64,000 nucleotides of DNA from an uncultured Bacteroidales bacterium (GCA_905235855.1 CAJONE010000002.1:1-64000); one strand, 5' to 3'. Numbered from the stretch's first letter, positions 28,570 to 38,905 are shown. A program made the numbers and translations. The notes: generated from the sequence alone by a model not told the origin.

Positions 28570-30084
28570 TTACCGGCTTACATGCTGCTCGCGGCCTTCT
28601 ACATATATAGCCGCCAACGGCCTTGCCGGACACAGGTATTCGCATTTGCCGCATCCAAGACAACGGTTTTCGTCGACAGCAGGGACATCATAGCCAGAGG
28701 CATAGTCGCGAACCATCTTGACGGCCTCCGCCGGACAAACGTCGGCACAGTGGCCGCACTGTTCACCACGCGCCGACAGACAGTTTTGGACCACCACCAC
28801 CGCACGACCTATGCTAATGGATGTTTTTTCGTCGGCTGTAATCTTGACTATTGCCCCAGTAGGACACACCTCCGAACATTTCACACATTCGGGACGGCAA
28901 TAACCGTCGTGGAAACACATCTCGGGCTGCATAAGCGTTTTCAAGTCTTTAGACGGACGCAACAGATTGCCCGGGCAGGCGGCAACACAGAGCTGACAGG
29001 CTGTGCAGTGTTTCGAAAAATGGCGCAGGCCACGCGAGCCTGCGGGCTTGAGCGGCGTATTGAGTCTTGGCATCACCCTGTCTTCAATCACAGCAAGCCC
29101 GCCATCGATATTCTCTTCCTGGGCCTGTAGAGCCATGGCAGCTCCCACAGCAGCCGATGAAACCAAAAACTTACGGCGGGAAGAATCCACCTCACCGACT
29201 GACGGCGACCGGCGACCAGCGACCGGCGACAATTTGAAACGTATCGCATCTGATTTGCATTTGCCAATGCAGTTCATACAGGCCACGCAACGGCTGCCGT
29301 CGATCTCGCCCGTTTTGGAATTTATACACTCGGCCTTGCAGTTGCGCTCACAACGACCGCAGCCGCTACACTTGCTCTTGTCGATGACAGGTTTCATAAG
29401 CGACCAGCGCGAAAGAAAGCCCAAAACCGTACCCACAGGACATATAGAGTTGCACCAAATACGGCCACGCCACAAAGACAAAGCACCGACCAAAACCAGC
29501 ATCACCGCCGCTGTCACGAGAGTCACCGCCGAAACCGCCTTCACCTCAACACTATAGAAAGCATAACTGTCGTGCTTTTCGGCTATCGAGGCAATTATAT
29601 TGTTAAGCCAAACATAGACCGGCTGCCCAATCGAGCTCACTATGCGCCCATAAGAACTGTAAGGAGCGATGACGGCAACAATAGCATTGACACCCAGCAG
29701 CATACCTGCAACAAACAAAACCAGTAGCGTCCAGCGCAGCCAAGTGAGCGGCTTGCTGTAACGATAGCGATTCTTTTTGAAACGGTCGCCTATCCAGGCA
29801 AAGAAATCCTGCATAACACCCAATGGGCATATAATCGAACAATAGACACGCCCGAACAGCAGTGTCACAACCACCAATGCGATTATGACACCCACATTCA
29901 GAGACATCACGGCTGGCAAAAACTGCACCTTAGCCATCCATCCGAGATAGAGGCTCACCACACCAGTGAAGTCGAGAAAAAGCAAGGTTATTCCTATAAA
30001 GAATATCAATGCAAGAATAATACGGATTTTTCGTAACATAAGATATTTTTCGATTGTTAATTCGGGATTCCGTCTTCCAAACAT
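28570..30084 (-). CDS. NapH-like polytopic ferredoxin fused to NapG-like multi-4Fe-4S domain with internal Tat-like motif
   Basis: TM segments then CSGCGRCERNCKAECINSK; CVACMNCIGKC; internal SSRRKFLVSSAAVGAAMA; then CTACQLCVAACP, CVKCSEVCP, CLGCGKCEYLCP. Confidence 0.85.
   Translation of the reverse strand: MFGRRNPELTIEKYLMLRKIRIILALIFFIGITLLFLDFTGVVSLYLGWMAKVQFLPAVMSLNVGVIIALVVVTLLFGRVYCSIICPLGVMQDFFAWIGDRFKKNRYRYSKPLTWLRWTLLVLFVAGMLLGVNAIVAVIAPYSSYGRIVSSIGQPVYVWLNNIIASIAEKHDSYAFYSVEVKAVSAVTLVTAAVMLVLVGALSLWRGRIWCNSICPVGTVLGFLSRWSLMKPVIDKSKCSGCGRCERNCKAECINSKTGEIDGSRCVACMNCIGKCKSDAIRFKLSPVAGRRSPSVGEVDSSRRKFLVSSAAVGAAMALQAQEENIDGGLAVIEDRVMPRLNTPLKPAGSRGLRHFSKHCTACQLCVAACPGNLLRPSKDLKTLMQPEMCFHDGYCRPECVKCSEVCPTGAIVKITADEKTSISIGRAVVVVQNCLSARGEQCGHCADVCPAEAVKMVRDYASGYDVPAVDENRCLGCGKCEYLCPARPLAAIYVEGREQHVSR
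29203..29230. repeat. 7-bp tandem repeat x4 (CGGCGAC CGGCGAC CAGCGAC CGGCGAC) inside a CDS
   Basis: Direct reading; encodes the SPVAGRRSPS linker between the two fused halves. Confidence 0.95.
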
Positions 30085-30141
30085 TAGAAATCTCGGACTT
30101 GAAAAGAATTTATCGTAATAAACACAAACTTTGTAATAATG

Positions 30142-30654
30142 CTATCGACCCGTTTTATGCCACAGGGTCGCAAACACAGCCGCTATAGCAGCCATACTGA
30201 CCAACTGCCACACAATCGAAGTGCTAACGAGTTGAGCCGGATGAAGAATAAGCAGTTTGGACATGTAGTATACCACTTTGCCTGCAAGGACAGCACCTAT
30301 AAACATCGCAAAAACCGCTGGTGACGTTTTTGCCTTGTGGTGTTGCGACAGAAAACCGAACATTGCAACCACCGTGGTATATTCAAAAACCATGCAAAGC
30401 GCGCCAAGGGGCGAAGGCATGCCAGCCACAAGGCATGTTGTGAACGGCACTGCCACAGCCAAGAGATAGGAATTCCATTTATCGGCGGTCAGCAACATCC
30501 CCGCTGCAAGAACCATAAGCATTGGATTAAGCTTGTAAACAGACCACGCCAGAAGGTGCGACACAGACGGAATGAGACAGGCCGTAGCAAGCAACGCCGC
30601 ATCAGTCAAAGCCGTGTGTAAAAGGGGTCTTTCCTTAATTTCGTAACTTGTCAT
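30142..30654 (-). CDS. Small polytopic membrane protein (possible ECF S-component-like)
   Basis: 170 aa, about 5-6 hydrophobic segments; next to the Fe-S fusion gene. Confidence 0.5.
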   Translation of the reverse strand: MTSYEIKERPLLHTALTDAALLATACLIPSVSHLLAWSVYKLNPMLMVLAAGMLLTADKWNSYLLAVAVPFTTCLVAGMPSPLGALCMVFEYTTVVAMFGFLSQHHKAKTSPAVFAMFIGAVLAGKVVYYMSKLLILHPAQLVSTSIVWQLVSMAAIAAVFATLWHKTGR

Positions 30655-30719
30655 TGTGGAGATTATAAGTTGATGAGTTTTGACGTTTTATAAAATAAGC
30701 AAGAGCAAGGACAAGTGCG

Positions 30720-31442
30720 TCAGGGCGACACTAAAACAGACCTTGCAGTGTCCAAGTCGTGCTGCGTTGTAATCTTTATGTTGTTGGCATCGCCACGCAC
30801 CAAGTGTATTTTTTTTTCAGGCATATAGCGCGAGACCACGCCGCAGTCGTCGGTAGGCCGAAACATGGGATACTGCAATCCACGCTGGTAGGCATCTCTG
30901 ACAACAGGCAGGCGAAAAGCCTGCGGAGTCTGCGCCATCCAGTAGCGCCGGCGTTCCGGCACACGGAGCAATGCATACGGTTCAGCCGGCGAACGCTCCA
31001 TGCTGTCAGACGTCACGGCCACTTCCCAAAGCGTGTCTGTGGCAGGCACCCCAACTCCAACAGCCTCGTAAACATGCAAAGCCTTGATTACCGAATTAAT
31101 AACCTCGCCGCTAACACAGGGTCGTGCGGCATCGTGAAATATCAGGTTCGTGTCGTCAGGGTAATCTATATAGGCCATAATAGCGTTAAGACTTGACATA
31201 AATCGCTCCTCGCCTCCTGCGATGACCTTTGTTGCCAATCCACGCTTTTCGAACATATCGCGCACCCGTCCAATCCAGTTTGGGTGCGAGACGATGCATA
31301 TTTCGTCAACGGCATCGACACACGCGAATGCCTCTACCGAATGTTCGAGTACGGTTTTATCGCCCACAAGGGCAAACTGCTTGGGTTCTTCGCCACCGAA
31401 ACGACTACCCGTCCCACCTGCCAATATGATCGCAATATTCAT
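30720..31442 (-). CDS. ispD: 2-C-methyl-D-erythritol 4-phosphate cytidylyltransferase (IspD family)
   Basis: IILAGGTGSRFGGEEPKQF; LIFHDAARPCVSGEVI; TDDCGVV. Confidence 0.92.
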   Translation of the reverse strand: MNIAIILAGGTGSRFGGEEPKQFALVGDKTVLEHSVEAFACVDAVDEICIVSHPNWIGRVRDMFEKRGLATKVIAGGEERFMSSLNAIMAYIDYPDDTNLIFHDAARPCVSGEVINSVIKALHVYEAVGVGVPATDTLWEVAVTSDSMERSPAEPYALLRVPERRRYWMAQTPQAFRLPVVRDAYQRGLQYPMFRPTDDCGVVSRYMPEKKIHLVRGDANNIKITTQHDLDTARSVLVSP

Positions 31443-33475
31443 TCGACGATTTCCTCCATAGTTTCGGACGAAACGGCATATCCAGACTTTTTTAGGCCGG
31501 GTATCATAGTCGTTGATATGCTTATCTGTTCGGGACTGACACCCTCTTGGCCCGTCATATATTCTGTAACAATCTGGTTACGGCGTTCAAACCTTGCAAT
31601 CATATCCTCGTCGGCAGTGGAGTCGACCTGCTGTTCCAAAACAAGCCTGATATTGTCGCTGCTCTTCACGATTTTGGCCAAATCTGCAAACTGGTGATAT
31701 TGTTCGGACGTGAAATCACGTTGTTGAGCCTCTATCTTGACAAAATCGGGCGAGTTGCCGATACCCATGGCCTCGCCAATGGCTCGTATCGGAGACGTGG
31801 CCACCTTAACAAAGAGGTTGCCAAGTGTTTTCCAGACCAATTTCATATAGTTGAATTCCGGGCTATCGATATTGCCTTTGATTGGCACGTCGAGAAGAAT
31901 CTTGTCGTCCTTGTCCTTGAGTATATAGAGTGCTGTTTTGAACGGGATTTTCACTTGGGCATCAACATCTTTGCGTTTTTTTCCCACTTCGGCCTTATAA
32001 ATGTCAATATGGTTTTTGCCATCGAGGACACTGTTGTTTAGAGTGTTGCGCGAAGTGAACGAGAAGGTGCCGTCGGTGAACGGACGTCCGAGATATGCAA
32101 CCGTGTACGGACTCACCCGTGTGAGATCGAGTCCTTTGATGCGCAGCATAACGTCTTGATGCTGTTTCCAGTCATTGATAGCACCATTCCATCGCAGACT
32201 GAGACTGCCTCCCCCTGGCAACGAGGCTTTCAGCGTGGCATTGTTGTCGCCCAACAACGAGATATTGTCCGATTCGATGCACACCGCCGACATCGGAAAC
32301 TCGAACAAGTCGGCCAACGTATGGTCAGCAAATGTAAACCTCGTGTCGCTCACGCGGAGATATCCGACCGTCAGGTTCATCGGCTTATTGACCGCAGTCG
32401 CGCGAGCGGATGTGTCAGCCTTACTGCTTTCGTCGTATTCAGGCCGATTGGAGATACCCTGCCTTTTTACAGTCAATTTTGAAAAATTTGTACCGTCGGT
32501 GTAACGGTCAAAACGTACGACAAGGCCATTGATGCACACACTGTCAATGGCATAGACATTATCGTGGATGTTTATCCTGTTCACTTTCACAGAGAGGCTG
32601 TTGCACGAGGCGAACGAATTGCCGCCACTCATTGGGAGATCAAGTCCAGAGATGGCAACACGACCGAAAATATCCATCTGTGCCGCATGGTCGAAGTTTC
32701 CCTCGGCCTTAAGGTGAGCATCGAGAGTGCCTTTGACCCCGGTGATATTCAACACATCGGTTAGGTAAGGCTTTACAACCGCCAAATTCACACTTTCGAG
32801 GTCGAGCATGGCCTCGAAGTCGTTGTGTTCCATATTATACTTGGCGTCGGCATGCAGAATACCGCCGTCGGCCAGCTCGACCGAGAGACCCGCGTCGGTA
32901 GCCTGATCGACACCAATACAGAAGCCAGGCACCTCAAGATTCAAACCTTTCAGCCGCCAGTCACTTCCGCGCTCCAAATCACTGTATTGCACGGCTCCAC
33001 CCAAGAGCCTTATGTTATAGAAATAGAGTTTCCATTTTGAGGGTGTGTCGTCATCATCATCTTCATCGTCCGACTTGAAATGGTCAATCAGGCTCTGGAA
33101 GTTAAAGTTGCTGCCATTTTGCATGATACGCACACTGGGGTTCACCAGCGTGATATGCGACAGATAGACATCTTTTGCGATGAGACGCAGGAGACGCGCT
33201 TTGACATCGAGGGTGTCGAAGGTGACAAATTCGGTTGTACGGTCGTCTTCATAAAGTTTCAGTCCGCGAATAGCCACGTGGCCTGTCAAGATGTTGGCAG
33301 AGATACGGTCGACCGTAAGCCTGCGGCCCACGAGTTTCTCGCCATTTTTGTTTACATAAGCAGTGGCTATAGGCGACAAAAGAACAGCGACCAACAGTAC
33401 AAGACCCACAATTACGCCCAATGTTACCAAAACAATTTTTAGAGACTTTTTCATTTTGTTTCTTCGTTCAACCAT
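31439..33475 (-). CDS. DUF748/AsmA-like large envelope protein
   Basis: N-terminal TM anchor then repetitive beta-rich sequence (LTGHVAIRGLKLYEDDRTTEFVTFDTLDVKARLLRLI). Confidence 0.7.
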   Translation of the reverse strand: MVERRNKMKKSLKIVLVTLGVIVGLVLLVAVLLSPIATAYVNKNGEKLVGRRLTVDRISANILTGHVAIRGLKLYEDDRTTEFVTFDTLDVKARLLRLIAKDVYLSHITLVNPSVRIMQNGSNFNFQSLIDHFKSDDEDDDDDTPSKWKLYFYNIRLLGGAVQYSDLERGSDWRLKGLNLEVPGFCIGVDQATDAGLSVELADGGILHADAKYNMEHNDFEAMLDLESVNLAVVKPYLTDVLNITGVKGTLDAHLKAEGNFDHAAQMDIFGRVAISGLDLPMSGGNSFASCNSLSVKVNRINIHDNVYAIDSVCINGLVVRFDRYTDGTNFSKLTVKRQGISNRPEYDESSKADTSARATAVNKPMNLTVGYLRVSDTRFTFADHTLADLFEFPMSAVCIESDNISLLGDNNATLKASLPGGGSLSLRWNGAINDWKQHQDVMLRIKGLDLTRVSPYTVAYLGRPFTDGTFSFTSRNTLNNSVLDGKNHIDIYKAEVGKKRKDVDAQVKIPFKTALYILKDKDDKILLDVPIKGNIDSPEFNYMKLVWKTLGNLFVKVATSPIRAIGEAMGIGNSPDFVKIEAQQRDFTSEQYHQFADLAKIVKSSDNIRLVLEQQVDSTADEDMIARFERRNQIVTEYMTGQEGVSPEQISISTTMIPGLKKSGYAVSSETMEEIVE

Positions 33476-33573
33476 ATACGCATGCGGAGACTTTCACGCC
33501 TATCGGCTCCGAATCTAATACAAATCTCACACATGCGTGGAACTTATTGGTTTTATTTGTATATTACAGTATG

Positions 33574-33605
33574 CAAAGATACTAACAAATAAAGGATTAT
33601 GCAAA
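33574..33605 (-). promoter_or_regulatory. Promoter for the DUF748-like/ispD transcription unit
   Basis: Minus strand TTTG (33605-33602), N20, TATCTTTG (33581-33574). Confidence 0.75.
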
Positions 33606-33644
33606 GGCAGCAAACCAAACCACGCTATTACATTTGAACAGGGT

Positions 33645-34457
33645 TCATTTTATGCCCCTTGAACGACATATTATTTCGTAGGCCTCGTTGATCATCTTAA
33701 ACTGCTGTTCTGCGTTTTTTTTGATTTCCTCGCCCATGGTTTCCACCCTATCGGGATGATATTTCATGGCCAAGCGGCGGTAGGCTTTCTTTACTTCTTG
33801 GTCGCTGGCGGTGTTTTCGATGCCAAGAATCTTGTAGGGGTCACGCACATTGCCAGACTGGGCAGTATGCGACCTCTCATTGGAACGCGAGTCGTAGTAA
33901 CTGGAGTAAGCTGTACTATGCCTTGCATAGATTGATGCAAAATCGGAGGCGTTTATACCTAACCCCACAACGATAGCACGGATTACACGGTGTTCAGCAT
34001 AGTCGAAAGAGCCGTCGGCGCCAGCCAGACCACACAGAAAGTCGACCATGTGGTAGCGCGTTGTGTAGTCGGTATTCACCTTTATCTGCTGGCAGACATC
34101 GTGAATCGGGATGTCGCGTTTCACCATATCGCGCAACATGAGAAGCATTTTTTTTGCATCCTCCTCGTGGTAATTGTTTGCGAGAAAACGCTTGACATAG
34201 TCCAGCTCGCTGTGTTTTACATCGCCGTCGGCTTTCATAACCGCAGCGATAAGAACGAGAAGAGCCGCATGCACGTCGGCGACGGTGCCGGTGTTGCGAT
34301 AAGGACCACGTTTGGGCGAGTCATTATCAATTCGTTTTCTATCATCTTTGTTAAACGACGATGAAATGGCCGTGCTTATGAAATAGCCTATCACGGCCCC
34401 TATTGGTCCGCCAACGGCCCATCCCAGTCCTGTAATAATCCACTTTGCGATTGACAT
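33645..34457 (-). CDS. DjlA-like protein: TerB-like N-domain plus C-terminal J-domain
   Basis: [68 protein letters not shown]. Confidence 0.88.
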   Translation of the reverse strand: MSIAKWIITGLGWAVGGPIGAVIGYFISTAISSSFNKDDRKRIDNDSPKRGPYRNTGTVADVHAALLVLIAAVMKADGDVKHSELDYVKRFLANNYHEEDAKKMLLMLRDMVKRDIPIHDVCQQIKVNTDYTTRYHMVDFLCGLAGADGSFDYAEHRVIRAIVVGLGINASDFASIYARHSTAYSSYYDSRSNERSHTAQSGNVRDPYKILGIENTASDQEVKKAYRRLAMKYHPDRVETMGEEIKKNAEQQFKMINEAYEIICRSRGIK

Positions 34458-34562
34458 TCTTATATAGTTTGAAGTTTATTGTTGTTTGTTGTATGCTTGC
34501 GATACCTAAGATAGCAATCGCGCACGGCATCCACTTATGCCACACTGTTCCTGACGCATCTT

Positions 34563-37223
34563 TTATTCAATCCGAATTGATTTGTAAATCAAGCTTTGCA
34601 CGTCGGTCCGGATATTCATCTTTGCAAGTTTGTTGGGCGTAGCGCTTGGGTGAACCCTGTTGGAGAGGAAAACATAGACAAGATTGTATTCTGGATCGAC
34701 CCATACCATAGTGCCCGTAAAACCCGTATGCCCGAAACTGCTTTGAGAGACTTCGACCGCAGTTTGCCCCGACGGAGATGGCTTAAACATCGGTTTGTCG
34801 AATCCGAGGGCGCGACGGTTGCCACGGTCGGCATAGTAACGAGTATTGAACTGCACAATGACAGAAGAGGATATATAGCGTCGCCCGTTCCATTCGCCAC
34901 CATTCAGAAGCATTTGCAGTATGGGGAAAAGGTCAGTAGCGGAGGAGAATAGGCCGGCATGCCCCGAAACGCCACCCATGGCATCCGCGTTCTGATCATG
35001 CACAGTGCCACGAACGAGACGTTGGCGATAGACGTTGTCCTGTTCTGTGGGAGCAATGTTTACCGTGTCAAAGCCATGGTCGAGCGGGCAAAAGGAAGTG
35101 CGGGACAATCCCATGGGCTGATAGAAGTTGCGAGCAACAAAATGATCGAGCGTCTCACCGCTGACATAGCGCACCATATCGCCAAGAAGGATAAAGCCCA
35201 GATCGCTGTACACATATTTCCTTTCCTTGCTGACTGGGCTTTTGGCGATTTGACTCAATACCGACATATAAGGATCGCTCGACAACTGAGCCTCTTTCCA
35301 GTAGCTGTCGTAGTCTTTTAGGCCCGCTATGTGACTCAGAACCTCCCGTATGGTGATGTTTTTCTTGTTTGTGTGTTTCAGATATGGCAGGTAGCGCGAC
35401 AGTTTGTCGTCGAGTTTTACTTTGTTCATCTCAACAAGTTTCATGACCGCAAGTGTCGTAGCCATAACCTTGGTCAGCGAAGCCAGGTCATAGATGGTGT
35501 TTGTGTCCACTATCGGCGATGCGGCATCATAAGTGAGACGTCCATAAGCACGATTGTAGACCACCTTGCCATCCTTGGCCACGAGGAGTTGGCAACCTGG
35601 ATAGGCCTGTTTGTCAATGCCATTGAGCACAATACTGTCAATTGACTCAAAACACTTGGGGTCCATGCCTGCGGACACAACACGGTCGTAGGGTGTTGTA
35701 AAATCCATCTGCAGGCCGTGACCGATACTGTATGGAGCGGCAGTGACAGGTAAGCGACCGGAGAACTGTGCTCTGCCATAGAGAAGGTCATCCACGGCGC
35801 GACGCACAACCGGACTGTCCTGGTAAGCCAATACAACAGCCCGAGCCGAGTCGATAGCACCGATACGTCTGGCTATTTTATACGGGGATTCATAAATAAC
35901 AAGACATTTTGTGGTGTCGAGTTTCTCACCATCACGAAGCGGCAAGTAGTTGTCCTCGTTTTTCAAAAGCGTAACGCCATGCAAGGCCATCTGATAGGCG
36001 ATGCTGTCGCATCGGGACCAACCATCGTTCGGATTGAACGAGAGTTTCTGCCATGCAGTTTCGTCTGTGAGGCCGCACTTGAATTTCATAACCATTATAT
36101 TTCGGCAGTGCTGCTCAACCATAGTCTTGACTGTATTGTTGCGCTTAGCCGCATCGACAATAGTATTCACCGCCTTTTCGACATCAGGAGGCAGCAACAG
36201 AACGTCGTTGCCTGCCATCATGGCCTGAAGTTCACCATCGCCATTGGTATAGTATTTTGTAACCCCCTTCATATCAAGCCCATCGGTAAATATAAGACCC
36301 TTGAAACCAAGTTTCTCACGAAGCAAATTCTGCACCAAATTTTCAGACAACGAGGATGGACGGTTAGATCTGTTTTCGTACGAATTAACCTGAAGGTGGG
36401 CAGACATTACACCTTTCACACCCGCTTTTACAAGAGCCTCGAAAGGATATGTGTCGACGCTGTCGATATACTCCTTCGAGTGCTTGATGAGCGGCAAGTC
36501 GAAATGGCTGTCGGACTCGGTGTCGCCATGACCCGGAAAGTGCTTAGCCACCGCCAAGACGCGGTGGCTTTGCATTCCGCGCATATAGGCGATTCCCTTA
36601 CGAGCAACCGCCATACGGTTTTCACCAAAGGAACGCAAGCCGATGACGGGGTTTTTCGGATTAGAATTCAGATCAACCACAGGGGCAAAGTTTATATGCA
36701 CACCCATGGCTCGACACTGGCGCCCCACTTCCCTTCCCATTGCCTCGACAAGACCGTCGCATTCGGGCGGCATAGCCCCCATCAACATCTGCTTCGGGAA
36801 AGAATAGCAGTCTCTTAACCGCATTCCCAAGCCGTTCTCGGCGTCGATGGCAACAAACAACGGGATTTTGGACACTTTCTGGAAACGTCTGGTCTGAGCG
36901 AGCTGCACATCGGAAGTGCCGGCAAAGAAACAGACGCCCCCCACCTTGTTCGATTTGATTAGCTCGACAAATTTCTTCTCGGCTTTTGGATTCATATTCA
37001 GAGGGACTCGAATCATCATCAGTTGCCCCACTTTTTCTTCGATCGACATTTCGGCCATTACCGAATCAGCCCAACGCTCGGCAGGCGTGACATAAGCCTG
37101 TTGCAGACGGGTGTCCGTTGCCTTATGTTTTCCACCGTGACGGCTGTGTTTACGGCTCTGCGCATCAGCAAAGCCTATCGAGAGGGCCACTGCAAGAAGA
37201 AAAAAGAAAAACCTTTTTATCAT
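34563..37223 (-). CDS. GH3 beta-N-acetylglucosaminidase (NagZ-like) fused to beta-lactamase-type serine hydrolase
   Basis: KHFPGHGDTESDSHFDLP, IFTDGLDMKGV (GH3); DLASLTKVMATTLAVMKL SxxK motif, GHTGFTGTMVWVDP (class C-like). Confidence 0.9.
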   Translation of the reverse strand: MIKRFFFFLLAVALSIGFADAQSRKHSRHGGKHKATDTRLQQAYVTPAERWADSVMAEMSIEEKVGQLMMIRVPLNMNPKAEKKFVELIKSNKVGGVCFFAGTSDVQLAQTRRFQKVSKIPLFVAIDAENGLGMRLRDCYSFPKQMLMGAMPPECDGLVEAMGREVGRQCRAMGVHINFAPVVDLNSNPKNPVIGLRSFGENRMAVARKGIAYMRGMQSHRVLAVAKHFPGHGDTESDSHFDLPLIKHSKEYIDSVDTYPFEALVKAGVKGVMSAHLQVNSYENRSNRPSSLSENLVQNLLREKLGFKGLIFTDGLDMKGVTKYYTNGDGELQAMMAGNDVLLLPPDVEKAVNTIVDAAKRNNTVKTMVEQHCRNIMVMKFKCGLTDETAWQKLSFNPNDGWSRCDSIAYQMALHGVTLLKNEDNYLPLRDGEKLDTTKCLVIYESPYKIARRIGAIDSARAVVLAYQDSPVVRRAVDDLLYGRAQFSGRLPVTAAPYSIGHGLQMDFTTPYDRVVSAGMDPKCFESIDSIVLNGIDKQAYPGCQLLVAKDGKVVYNRAYGRLTYDAASPIVDTNTIYDLASLTKVMATTLAVMKLVEMNKVKLDDKLSRYLPYLKHTNKKNITIREVLSHIAGLKDYDSYWKEAQLSSDPYMSVLSQIAKSPVSKERKYVYSDLGFILLGDMVRYVSGETLDHFVARNFYQPMGLSRTSFCPLDHGFDTVNIAPTEQDNVYRQRLVRGTVHDQNADAMGGVSGHAGLFSSATDLFPILQMLLNGGEWNGRRYISSSVIVQFNTRYYADRGNRRALGFDKPMFKPSPSGQTAVEVSQSSFGHTGFTGTMVWVDPEYNLVYVFLSNRVHPSATPNKLAKMNIRTDVQSLIYKSIRIE

Positions 37224-37843
37224 CGTATTTTACCTGTTTTTGGGTTGAACTGACATTGGCACGGCTTGCAGATTTTGTCCACAATAAATTTAACCTGCCG
37301 CGCCCTCGGATTTCCCTCATAGTTCAGTATAACATAGTCGGACAGCATCGCCTTCTGTTCGTCGGGCAGTTGGTTTCGCATCCGGGTTTCGATATCATTC
37401 ACACTGCATTTGTCGCGTTGCAAAAGGCGCCGAATCCGCTCACCCCTTTCGAGGAAAACCGTGACCACGGCATCCATCATTCGGTCGAGACCATATTCGA
37501 AAAGAATTGCACTTTCAAAAAAAACAACCGGCTCGTGCTGCCGTTCTGCACACCATATTCCGAAGTCGCTCATCACACGTGGATGAACAAGACGATTAAG
37601 CGTGTCCAGCTGCCGCCGGTCCGAAAAAACTTTACGAGCTATCGCCTTTCTGTCGACAGTTCCATCCGCTGTGCAAAACTTTTCGCCCAAGGCATCCTCG
37701 ACATCACTGACAAACGAGCCGTCGGAGTAGTAGCTCCTCGCCACCTCGTCGGCCACAAAACAAGAAATGCCCAGCCGTCGCAACTCAGCAACCACAGTGC
37801 TTTTGCCACAGCCGATACCACCTGTCAAACCAATGCGCTTCAT
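37220..37843 (-). CDS. coaE: Dephospho-CoA kinase
   Basis: MKRIGLTGGIGCGKSTVVAELRRLG; HPRVMSDF. Confidence 0.93.
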   Translation of the reverse strand: MKRIGLTGGIGCGKSTVVAELRRLGISCFVADEVARSYYSDGSFVSDVEDALGEKFCTADGTVDRKAIARKVFSDRRQLDTLNRLVHPRVMSDFGIWCAERQHEPVVFFESAILFEYGLDRMMDAVVTVFLERGERIRRLLQRDKCSVNDIETRMRNQLPDEQKAMLSDYVILNYEGNPRARQVKFIVDKICKPCQCQFNPKTGKIR

Positions 37844-37857
37844 AGTTGTAAAACCTA

Positions 37858-38808
37858 TTACTTAATAATGACGTATTGGATCCGGTCCGGCACTACAGAC
37901 TTGATTCTTACATCAGAAGGAAAATCTGTGATAGAGATAGGAAGCTCGGTTTGGCCAGACGATTGATCGTGACGAACCACGGCTTTCATGTCGCTCAGCC
38001 CGTCTTCAAAGGAATGTCCCTGCGGAACCCACACCGTAACAGCGACCTGATCAGGATATAGCCTTACTCGTATCGTAGTGTCGTTACTTAAAAATCTAAC
38101 ATTAACCAGCCTGCGTTCTTCGACATACGCCTCAACCGGCACCGTAAGTTTCACTGTGGAACGGGATACTCTCAAATCCGGATATTCATTCCAAACAGGC
38201 ACAAGATCGAGCTGGTAAACGCCACCTGAATCGGATACGTCCACACTGGAAGCATTCGTGTATAGTTCGTTCACGTCGCTGAGAGACTTTTCACTACCGT
38301 ACAGGTAAATCGTGTCGGGATACAAGTTGGGGGTGCCAGAGAGACCATAACCGTCGGAAAAGACAAACGAAACGTTACGAAGTTGCGGAGCATACGCCCT
38401 ACACTTGCGCTCGCACAAAGTTACCGAAAGCGAATCCATGTCAAATGATACAGAACAGTTCTTCAAATGAGAGAAATGGCTCTGAATCCACTCACGGTAA
38501 TCACCGGACGGTACCGAAAGCCGAATTTCAGCCACATGCCGTGCATTCTTCAGTTTGCCCGACATGTCAACCGACAATGCGTTACGCCCCCACGACCAAT
38601 GATGCAGCAAAGCCGAAAAACCGTCAGACTCGACAGTCAGCGGCAATTCCCTATCTTCGGAAACAACAGAATATCGGGCCGTATCGATTCCAGTATACAC
38701 AACACGCACTGTTGTACGATAACTTCGCACAGTAGACATATCCATAACAAGCCACACCAACGACACAAATACAAGTATGACAAAAAACAACCTGTATTGC
38801 CGAAACAT
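37858..38808 (-). CDS. YbbR-like domain protein (CdaR-like)
   Basis: Single N-terminal TM, YbbR-like repeats (LPVEAYVEERRLVNVRF); between coaE and yajC. Confidence 0.7.
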   Translation of the reverse strand: MFRQYRLFFVILVFVSLVWLVMDMSTVRSYRTTVRVVYTGIDTARYSVVSEDRELPLTVESDGFSALLHHWSWGRNALSVDMSGKLKNARHVAEIRLSVPSGDYREWIQSHFSHLKNCSVSFDMDSLSVTLCERKCRAYAPQLRNVSFVFSDGYGLSGTPNLYPDTIYLYGSEKSLSDVNELYTNASSVDVSDSGGVYQLDLVPVWNEYPDLRVSRSTVKLTVPVEAYVEERRLVNVRFLSNDTTIRVRLYPDQVAVTVWVPQGHSFEDGLSDMKAVVRHDQSSGQTELPISITDFPSDVRIKSVVPDRIQYVIIK

Positions 38809-38905
38809 AGCGAGAGCGTTATGAATGAAACGATATGAACTTAGGCTACTATACGGTTTACCAAGTTAATCTTCAACCGGATACGATTAGCTTGATTACA
38901 ACTGG

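Noticed and set aside
29203-29230. Mobile-element target-site or transposon end
   Set aside because: No transposase, terminal inverted repeats or flanking duplication; simple tandem repeat explains it
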